Assembly (NCBI GenBank): GCA_949358305.1
Contig: OX442317.1
Coordinates: 868,001 to 932,000, forward strand
Length of the DNA stretch: 64,000 nucleotides
Direction of reading: 5' to 3'
Source: Strigamia acuminata
Lineage: Eukaryota > Arthropoda > Chilopoda > Geophilomorpha > Linotaeniidae
The notes beneath the pieces are model-generated. The model saw only the letters and a list, made by a program, of their open reading frames with translations. It did no database searches and had not been told where the DNA came from. Of this stretch, positions 55,957 to 64,000 are shown in pieces. The position numbers and the translations under genes are program-made. How positions within the stretch are numbered: position 1 is the first letter of the stretch; the number at the start of each line of letters is the position of its first letter.

Positions 55957-56367
55957 TTTCTTTCATCTCACCATTTTCTCACTCCGCAGCACATGCTACG
56001 TTATCTTCGGATGAATTTAGAAAGGTACACATCACGATCAACACCACAAGGTGCACTCGTTCTGGTCGCCATTTTAAACCGGAACTGCGCTGTTAGTTGA
56101 ATTCTTCCAGTACGGCTTCCTCAATAAATAACCCAAAAACTATTTAAAATATATTTTACCATTTAAAAAAAATTTAATTGAAATTAAAATCAAATTAAAA
56201 ATTAAAATCCTAAAAACAAATCTGAAACAAATCTTAAAACTGTACAATTCGCGCCATCTAGTGTCGATTAAAACCGGAAGTGCGTCATGTTTGTTCCGAA
56301 CAAGAACCCATCCTGATTTTGATGTTGTGTACTTACCCACTCGAAGCAAGATAAATTATTTCTACCG
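55957..56367. promoter_or_regulatory. Bidirectional promoter SMG5 / CCDC124
   Basis: 411 bp between divergent start codons. It contains an ETS-like CCGGAAGTG at 56274-56282 running into CGTCA, a second CCGGAA near 56078, and GCCAT motifs at about 56052 and 56253. It is TATA-less in appearance. Confidence 0.55.
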
Positions 56368-57220
56368 ATGCCTAAGAAATTTCAAGGCGAAAACAGTAAA
56401 GCGAATGTGGCCCGAGCGCGCAAAGAAGCCATCAAACAGGCGGAAGTAGCGAAGAAAGAGAAAGAAGAAGCGGATGAGTTTTGGAAGGACGAGGACAAGA
56501 ATGTGCAGCGAAAACAGCAAAGAAAATCCGAGAAAGAAAAGAAGAAGCAGGAGACCGCGGACAGAAAAGCAAGCAGTAAACTCCTGCTCGAAGAAGAAAT
56601 GTCCGAATTGAAAGGAACATCGACAAAACCGGTTCCGAATAAAGTGACGAGAGCGCAAATTGCCAGCACCGTCGCAGAAAAACAAGGAAAAGGTTCGCAT
56701 AATGGCGACATTCAACGAAAAAAATCGATTTATTTATTTCTTTGTGTTTCAGACGCGAATCCTGACAAAGTTGTGTACGAAAATGAGAAGCCGATCGAAG
56801 AAAACATCAATCGGTTGACTGTGGATGGAGAGGAAGCGAGGAGCATAGAGGCGGCCATTTCTGTTTTGAGGTTTGTAATCGACGACCAATGGGAGGCGTC
56901 GGAGATTTGTAAAGTGTTTGGTGATTGGTTGTTAGTCCAAAGACGAGAAATAAGAGTTGTTTTGATTGGTTTTTCTTTTGGAACAGGATTTGAAATGTCT
57001 TAAATTAATTTTGTTTTGTTTTATCAGTTCCAAAGATGATGAAATCGACCGTCACCCGGAACGACGCGTTAAAGCTGCCTACGCCGCGTTTGAAGCGGAA
57101 CATTTGCCGCGAATAAAAGCCGAAAACCCGCACTTGCGATTGTCGCAATGGAAAGAAATTTTAAAAAAAGATTGGATGAAATCGCCACAAAATCCACTCA
57201 TCCAAATGAAAAACTCTTGA
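56368..57220 (+). CDS. CCDC124: CCDC124 ribosome-associated coiled-coil protein (Lso2 family)
   Basis: Three exons: 56368-56692, 56753-56870, 57028-57220; 211 aa (human 223). The N-terminus is MPKKFQGENSKANVARARK, followed by a Lys/Glu-rich coiled coil (about 20-75). The conserved C-terminal part follows: DRHPERRVKAAYAAFEA, LPRIKAENPHLRLSQWKEIL and KKDWMKSPQNPL. Family knowledge: Lso2/CCDC124 binds the 80S intersubunit space near the A site and is tied to ribosome hibernation and recovery, and CCDC124 also has a midbody role in human cells. The gene ends 88 bp from the stop of the convergent glycosyltransferase gene. Confidence 0.95.
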
Positions 57221-57223
57221 ATA

Positions 57224-57255
57224 TTTATTACTTAAACGATTCACTTTATAAATAA
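57224..57255. terminator. Overlapping 3' processing region, CCDC124 / GT61 gene
   Basis: AATAAA for CCDC124 at about 57249-57254. TTTATT (AATAAA on the minus strand) at about 57224-57229 for the convergent gene. Its transcript would run through the end of CCDC124. Confidence 0.5.
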
Positions 57256-57307
57256 ACGGACGAACAACGTGTCTTGTTTGCTCCAACATGTTGGTATAAT
57301 AAATTAA

Positions 57308-58770
57308 TTAATCTATCTTACAATGCCTCTGTATTTTCATCAACACTTCGCCGAATTCGTGTAGCTTGTTTTCCTCCAGACGCCACTCGATGTTCGCACC
57401 TCTTTTTCGTAAAAGATCTGAAAACGACAACGACGAAGACTCCGCGCTTTGAATTGTGATTCGCAAAAAGATGCTTTTAGGTGGCAGGAAAAGAGCGAAT
57501 GTTAGGTCCGTTTGATCACTACCCACAAATATGGCGGCACTTTGAATCAAATTTACCTGGAATGAATGTAAGGGGGAAATTTCAGTGGTGGAAACATCAA
57601 TTTCCAATTAAAAAGTTGAATTTTTATTGGAAAAAATTAATTTTTAATTAAAACGTTCAATGTTTAATGGAGAATGAATTAAATCGAAGTCATTCGTTTA
57701 TAAATCAATAAACCGGTACGGCGGCGCACTTTGTTGATTTTATCAAACAGCTGCCCCTTGCTCATTCCGCATTACACTAGATTGGCTTGCCTGCTGCGCC
57801 CCGCTGAGCAATTCTCAATTCAATACCCAGAAACACAGCAATCACTTACTTGATCGACGAATGTCATTTGCTGCATATCCATTATTTGAACAGGTGCTAC
57901 TATCTGCGCTTCCTGCACGAGCGCAATTGGGACGCTGGAGCTGAATCAGATTCAATTGATTCATCAATAAAAAGCTACAAATCATAATTGAAAAATTATC
58001 AGCTGAAAAATCACCTGATAATGACAAGATTTGAATCGGAATGCGACGTCTGATTGACACGCAAGTATTGCTTGACCATCGCCACAAAACCATGCAGCAA
58101 ATCGCGCGTAAAATTCGCTTTTGGAACCTCCGACACGAGTTCCTTGAAGCACATCGTCTTCTGCATTGCCGCGAGTCGACTATCCAACGGTAAGATCTTA
58201 TACGGCTCAACGATCATCTAAAAACAGAAGAAGAAGAAGAAAAATATCTTAATAATAATAATCAATGAAACTCACCTTCAACAACTGCATCCACCACTTG
58301 TCGTCATCCAAAAACACATGCGTGGTCCAATCGCCCGGAACCGAGGGCATGAAAACAACAGTTTTTGACGACTCTTTGGCCGCCCTGAGCGCCCCAAAGA
58401 GGGACACGAGCACGTCCACACGCACACCCGTTCCGAACGAGTCCATCGTGAAGACGTAGCCTCTTTGGAAGACCTGGTCGCACGAGAAATCGGCGGATTT
58501 GTTGGCGCGACTCTTGAGCTGGAAACTCCACTTGTCCGTGATGGCGCCGCACTGCACGTCGAGGAGTTTGAGGTTATCCAGTCCGACGTAGAAGGTCTTG
58601 AGCGAGGTTTTCAAGTACGCGTTGGTGAGCAGGCAATGCGTCGGGGTCTTTGGGTAGACGAGAGATGGACTCGAGTGGAATTGGGTGCGCCAGAGAATGG
58701 AATTGGAGCGAAGCGGAGCGGAGGAGAGAACGAGGAGGGAGAAGAGGAGGTGCAATGGCGGCGTAATCAT
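57308..58770 (-). CDS. GT61-like (EOGT/POMGNT2-related) glycosyltransferase, divergent
   Basis: Four exons: 58770-58276, 58217-58015, 57940-57850, 57556-57308; 345 aa. An in-frame ATG at 58851 would add 27 residues. I prefer 58770 because it puts a hydrophobic signal/anchor (HLLFSLLVLSSAP) at the N-terminus, as expected for an ER/Golgi enzyme. GT61 features seen: CFKELVSEVP in the middle (compare CFKEAV in EOGT) and, near the C-terminus, MTFVDQVNLIQSAAIFVGSD followed by QTDLTFALFLPP, which aligns with the family block Q...M..AD.LVG.HGAGLTN..FLPP. The HGAG residues are not kept and the RR/NED motif upstream is also absent, so catalysis is doubtful. Substrate unknown. Confidence 0.65.
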
Positions 58771-59798
58771 CTTTGACGCAATGTACCCATCGGTTAGGCG
58801 AGGAAACGGTTGCAAGACCCACTCATCATTTATATATGGGGCTAACTGCACAAGCCGAATGTCTCGAGGCTAGATCGGCATCTTCTCACAACTTCTTACG
58901 CCACCCAGTGGCAGAGGTCAAGTCGAAATCCAGTAGGTTTCTCACGGATCAAGAGTTTTTCCCGCCTGAAATCCTCCTCGCCCCTCCGTTTGCCCAATTA
59001 CAAACATCAACATCATTCCCCTAGCCCCCCTTGCCCTCATCTCATGATGAAGATGAAGGTCACCTTTGAAAAACAATGACAAGCAATCACCATTTTGCAA
59101 AATCATTTTTATTTCGCCATTTTTTCGTGCAAATATTTCCGTTTTACGAGAGAAATTCGGCGAATTTACGTCTGATTCAGCATTGTTGCTTGTATTTCAT
59201 TATTTGATGTAAACATTTCAGCCTAATTAGCTTAATTCTAGGTTTTCTGAAGGCCTAATTTTATATCATCAATTTGATTAATGTTTTGAGTTATTTATTT
59301 ATTTATTTATTATTTTTTTTTGTGGTTTATATTTTATTCAGTCGTAAAAACGGTTGGTGCTTTTTTTGTTGTTGTTTTTTTTGTTGTGTATTCTTTCAAC
59401 TTTGATATTTGGGGAATGGATGAGTGATGAACGATGCTCATGCACGAAAAAGAATGTGAGAAAATTCCCAGCCAATGAGGTTCCTGGTTCCCACGTTTTC
59501 CACATTCCTTTAACCCACACATTCCAAAATGGCTGTTTCATGGGAACCGCATCAACTACACCTCATATATGCCGCAACCTACACAGAAAAATTGAGAAAA
59601 ACATGAATTCTGCAAAAATCTAACTGTTTTAAATTCAATTTTTAACACTTTCCAAAGCGTCACGATTAATTTTTTCAAATAGATGCATCTTTTCATATTT
59701 GATCGAATAACTTAGATTACTCGACAGTAGATGTCGCTGTACCGGCTAATAACAGACCGACGCCAGCGACATCGATTCGATCTGCATTTAGTTGCGTA
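58771..59798. promoter_or_regulatory. Divergent intergenic region, GT61 gene / TAF1C-like gene
   Basis: About 1 kb between start codons, AT-rich in the middle (59100-59400). No coding exon is supported. Confidence 0.4.
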
Positions 59799-61970
59799 AT
59801 GGCCGCGGAGAGTGGATATTGCGTCCCCGTTTGGGACGACGTAACTTTTGATTACAGACGTGATTCAGAACTCGTAAAAGAATGTCGTTTCGATCATGGA
59901 ATGATGGGAGTTGATGTGATTAAAAACAATGGTTTTGACACACCATTCACAGTATCATACACGAAATCTTACAGACAAATGTGTTTCCATTCGGTTACAC
60001 CGGCGATGCCATGCGTGTCACCGGAGACAAGTATTTTTCACATAAAAGCATAAAAACCGACTTTTTCATCATACAAAATTTACATTTTTAGCTTCCAACT
60101 ATTTCCTGGCGAATCTAAACCTCACAAAGACCGAAAAAATGCGCCAAGCGTTGATCAGGAAAGAATTAATCAACTTTAAATCGTCGAAACAGTATAAAGA
60201 ATACGTAAGAAGGTGCAAACTATCAACATTTAAATAAATAAATAAATCTCAAAATCTATTTAACTAGGTGGGTCTCATCGACCTGTTGTTGGTTGACCCG
60301 GTTTACGTGCCCGATGACAGTTTGCCGTCGTCTTTAAAACGATATAAAAATGTTTTAACAAAAACGCCCGATAAAGAATGCTTTTGGCAACACCACAGAA
60401 GCGCTTTAACGACCCTCGATGTCGGCGGAAACCATTTCGCCTTGTTTTCGGGTGGAGAAGATTTAAATAAATTGAGTAAATGAACAAAAAAAAAATCATC
60501 AAAAATGAAAAAAAAAAAAATATATATATTTATTTATTCATTTATTTGCAGGGAAATTACGATTGAACGGTGACTGGAACGAAGAGTCGCAGGTGCACAA
60601 CTTGAAAACGAAATGCATGAAGACGTTTGACAGCTCAAACGGCCCAATCCTGCAAATAACGACGAAAAAAGTTCAAGATTCGAGTAATTTAAACCCTTTG
60701 AAACGTAATTTCAATATTCCTAACCATTTCAAATGGATCAGTTTTAGGCGCGCTCCGCCAACGGACGAAATGCCACTTGTTCAAACTCAACGAAAATTGC
60801 AAACTGTTGGACATGAGCCACCTAACGCCGGACGACGACTTCAATCCGATCATCGACGTCGCGCCGAGTCCCTACATAGCGGGCGAATTCGTCTACCTCA
60901 CGCAAAACGGCAGCGTCCAGACCATCAAACTCGACGCGCACCAAGCGACCGACGTGACCAAATCGCTCCTCAACCACCACAAACCGCCGACGAGCGTCCA
61001 TTACGGCCCGCACCCCCGTTCCATCATCTCGGCGTCACCCACACAGATGAGACTCGTGGATCTACGCGCGTCGTGTTTACGTTCCCTCCCTCTCCTCACC
61101 CTCCCGGACGTGACGCTTCCACCGCACGACTCCATCTGCTCCGCGACCCCGTTCGTCGGCAACGACGACGTGACCGTCGTGACCACGACGACCAGCGTGT
61201 TGTTGCTGGACCAGCGCTACCCGGGCACGTACTTTGTCAAGTGGTCGCACCTCTTGCAACATCCGCCGGAAATGACGAGCGTCAGAGCGCTGCCGCAGGA
61301 CCGCGAAGTGATCATCCTGACGAGCAGCACGAAGGGCCAAGACGTGGCGCTCATTCACGCGGAGAAACACGATTCCTCCGCGGTTTACACGCGCTGCCCC
61401 GTCATGCACCTCTCGCGCCCCAAAGATCTGCTCCATTTCCTCCCGCGAGGGGACACTCACCCGGTCGCTAGCCTCGTTTCGGCGCCCCTCATCGGCGCCG
61501 ATTTATTCTCGATCGACTCGTTCCAGTCGGCCACGGTGCTGCAACTGACGGCGTCCGGCAACATGTTCGCGCAGAACGTGGCGTTCGGGGCGGAGAACGG
61601 ATCCGAAGGCGACTGGCGGGTCGGGCCCGGCATGCGGCCCGACGCGGACCGCAACATCGACCACGGGGTGGACGAATGGGCGGACGAACTCGGGGAGAAA
61701 ATCGCGAACGAACGGAAATTGAAGAAACCGAAAGGAAAAATGGACGCGAGCGAATTGGGTGCCGCGTTGAGGTTCCAGCCGAGCCAAGTGGCCGTGACCG
61801 CGAGCGCTTTGGACGCGGCGATGAAATTGCCGGACGTGTTCGAAAAGGACGACGACGCCGACGATTGCACGTTCGGATTGGAGGAAGTGGCCGCGATGGA
61901 CTACGACGACGAGATCTCGGTCAAACTGGCGGACGTGTGGACGCGAGGTGCAACGGACGAGCAAGCGTAG
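59799..61970 (+). CDS. TAF1C: TAF1C-like RNA polymerase I SL1 subunit
   Basis: Five exons: 59799-60030, 60092-60204, 60268-60475, 60552-60683, 60748-61970; 635 aa, phases close. The large last exon encodes a beta-propeller-like region (HYGPHPRSIISASPTQMRLV, VLLLDQRYPGTYFVKWSHLL) and then ATVLQLTASGNMFAQN, which resembles the TAF1C pattern LFQL.A.GD.F. The tail is acidic/Lys-rich. Family role: TAF1C (TAFI110) is part of the SL1/TIF-IB complex that places Pol I at rDNA promoters. The assignment rests on partial resemblance and could instead be another WD-like nuclear protein. The C-terminal exon is much more GC- and CpG-rich than the other exons. AATAAA at 61995-62000. Confidence 0.6.
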
Positions 61971-62989
61971 GAGCAGGCGAGGCGGCGTCCATTCAATAAA
62001 TTTTATTTGCAATATTTAAAATACATTTGAGAGAGATAGAGAGAGAGAGTTTTCAATTCAATTATTGTTTGTTCGGTCGAATCGAAGCTGCCGTCACAAG
62101 AGGAGAAAGTGTTTTTACTTGACCATAAGACAGTAGACGAAAAGTGCCATTTCTAGGTGGGGGTGACGAAGGAGGGGGTCGGGAGAGGCGAGTGGAGGTT
62201 AATTTGTCTACTAATTATATCACCCTGAGTTGTTTGCTTGGAAAAGCTTTCCGAATGCCAACGTTTTTGATTTGATTGCGAACTAAAAGCCTCGAAAGCC
62301 TCGTGCCCCGATTCGCCAACGTCAACTGTGTACAGAGCCAGCAAACTGGATTGTCAAGCTTATGTCACGCGTTCGGTGACAAAAGTAGTAAAGAAGAGTT
62401 TTCTGACTAGTTTTCTAGGCACTTGGCAAGCTTGAAGGTTTGTACACAGTTGGAATAAGGGACGAGAGAGTCTCAACACTATCTGAACCTTCGACTGTAA
62501 CGACTTTCTAATTGTCTATCCGATTGGATTCAAACTATTTTTTTTCTTTTTTTTTTTATTAAAAATAATAATAAAAAAAAAAATTTTTTTTAAAAAAATT
62601 TCGAGATTATTTATTTTTAGAATTTTGGTTTTAGATAATTTTGTTTGTTTTTTATTTTCCAGGGTTCGGATTGGCAATTAGAAACTCATTCTCCAATAAC
62701 ATCCCATTGCAAACCAATGTGGTTTTTTTTTTTTTCCTTTTTTTTTTTTGTTTTTTGGGTTAAAATGATTGGAATGAACGACCCAAAAATCGGACCATTT
62801 ATAGTTGTTTGGCTCAGAAGAGAGGTCAAAGGGGGCGAAATGATACTAAATGCTTTCTACAATGAAATGTAATAATATTTACATCAGTAGAGATGCGGAA
62901 AGTGAAAAGGATCGAGAAAGAGAAGACAAATAAAGACACCATAGTGAAGACTGATACGTTTTTTTTTTTTTTTTTTTTTTTTTTGTTTT
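61971..62989. other. Intergenic region, TAF1C-like / RasGRF 3' ends
   Basis: Contains the TAF1C-like poly(A) signal (61995-62000), a GA run at 62030-62050 and long T runs (62541-62559, 62727-62750, 62959-62984). The RasGRF 3' UTR must lie here. No coding exon supported. Confidence 0.5.
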
Positions 62990-63791
62990 TTATGATGATC
63001 CGGAAGAAATGGAACCGAGTCTCGTTTGACGCGGTTCTAGATGCAGCGACTTTTCGTACAGCACGTCCTCGGCACGTATGATCAAATTTTGATCAAGTAA
63101 GAATTTAATCACCTGGAAAGAAAAAGAAAAAAGAAAAAACTCGAATAATTGGACGCAAATATTGAGAGTCAGGACGTACCTCGGGTTTCGTATCGATTTT
63201 GTACGGCGTTTGCTGTAAATGACGAATCTCTCGAATCACGTGAGCAATCTAAGCGAGAAATACGAACGTGAGAAGCAAAACTCGTAGAAAAAGAGAAAAA
63301 AATACGACCATTCTCATTTTAGAGAAATTGAGCAGACCATCGTCCGTGTAGTTCGGGGTTCCTTCCTCGATGAAGATTAAGTCACCCAAATATGTACCCA
63401 AATAAGGTATACAAGGAGGATCGCTCCTGTGTAAGGCCTCGCGAAGATTCCGGAATCTACCTTCGGCAGACGACAATGTTTGAAGCTTCTGGTTTATCTG
63501 GCGTGACTGCGGTTTAGCATGAACAGCGTTTAGTTATTCGTGCGAGGATTTGAGGCGGAAAATGGAAAAAGAGGTTTGTATTTGTTTGCTTACTGTTTTT
63601 GACACTTTTTCCCACGTCTTTTTCAGCCTGAAAACGGCAGCGTTTGCTAATGCTGAGCAAATCTGCAATACTCCGTTGAAATTGTGCATGCATCGACAAA
63701 TGTCGGCTACGTTAATCCATTTCTCAATAATGACAACTCGTTTAGCTAAGTCAGGTTCGTCGATAATCCGTGAAACTACGAGTTTGCTCAT
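62990..63791 (-). CDS. RASGRF: RasGRF-type guanine nucleotide exchange factor, C-terminal part (5' end outside window)
   Basis: Four exons seen: 63791-63594, 63506-63309, 63248-63180, 63112-62990, all phase 0. They encode the CDC25-homology Ras-GEF catalytic half ([80 protein letters not shown]) and the C-terminus ([19 protein letters not shown]). The match is specific to RasGRF1/2 rather than SOS or RapGEF: FSKMRM..HIIREIR and the YE.SL..EP tail. Role: Ca2+/calmodulin-linked GDP release from Ras (and Rac through a DH domain not seen here). The first exon seen starts at an ATG, but the family has a long upstream part (PH, IQ, DH, REM), so this is a partial gene. Confidence 0.92.
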
Positions 63792-63887
63792 CTAAAAGAA
63801 AAAAGAAAAAAAACAAATGGATATTGTGATGATTATTATTGAATGAGGAGTAATATAATATCATCCCGGGTCTAAAAATATTCAATG

Positions 63888-63961
63888 CTGGACTGGTCCG
63901 GCGGGATACCGGGAGTTTCCCGGTGGCCCGGTGGGATACCGGGAGTTTCCCGGTGGCCCAT
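63888..63961. repeat. ~30-bp GC-rich tandem duplication at the window edge
   Basis: Two and a half copies of a unit with GGGATACCGGGAGTTTCCCG followed by GTGGCCC. It may continue beyond the window. Confidence 0.7.
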
Positions 63962-64000
63962 GGCCGCTGTGGCCTGACCTGACTTCATTAATTGTGGCCC

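Noticed and set aside
60563-61471. 302-codon plus-strand ORF (Arg/His/Pro-rich)
   Set aside because: An out-of-frame shadow of the TAF1C-like exon 5, whose frame joins correctly to four upstream exons.

Overview
The window is metazoan nuclear DNA. Genes are split into many small exons (mostly 20-300 nt) with GT-AG introns, AATAAA signals lie downstream of stops, and nearly every product has an animal ortholog. The Groucho and CRTC sequences look ecdysozoan or arthropod-like, but I cannot name a species. Background DNA is AT-rich with long A/T runs. About 37.8-50.5 kb is richer in GC and CpG, with purine/pyrimidine tracts and many clustered transcription-factor motifs. I built the gene models by hand from reading frames, splice dinucleotides and family knowledge, and checked that intron phases close.

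Layout: ubiquilin (+, 315-3113) converges on the CREB co-activator CRTC (-, 5458-10730). Next are the complex I subunit NDUFS4 (-, 11040-11820) and the lysosomal/melanosomal transporter MFSD12 (-, 12438-14907), which has a pair of mutually exclusive 95-nt exons. From 15963 to 19653 lies a 3.7-kb hAT-like non-autonomous element flanked by an 8-bp target-site duplication. It is built from two copies of a small TIR repeat around a 176-bp higher-order satellite array. An unrecognised acidic protein gene (-, 19787-20627) is head-to-head with OSTF1 (+, 21010-22034), which converges on ribosomal protein eS17 (-, 22097-22757).

The centre (23.7-45.5 kb) holds two complete Groucho/TLE co-repressor genes in tandem on the minus strand (gro-a 23735-30083, gro-b 33291-45471). 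Their WD40 domains are nearly identical and their linkers and intron sets diverge. Upstream of gro-b and inside its introns are dense X-box (RFX), CRE, E-box and YY1-like motifs.

The right part carries the NMD factor SMG5 (-, 50747-55956), CCDC124 (+, 56368-57220) divergent from it, a divergent GT61-like glycosyltransferase (-, 57308-58770) convergent with CCDC124, a TAF1C-like Pol I factor (+, 59799-61970), and the C-terminal catalytic end of a RasGRF gene (-, 62990-63791) that appears to continue beyond the window.

The genes are functionally unrelated housekeeping or signalling genes, so there is no operon logic. Gene-to-gene relations are shared promoters (SMG5/CCDC124, acidic gene/OSTF1, GT61/TAF1C) and overlapping 3' ends (OSTF1/eS17, CCDC124/GT61). 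The most unusual items are the tandem Groucho pair, the MFSD12 exon pair, the satellite-bearing composite hAT-like element and the motif cluster around gro-b.
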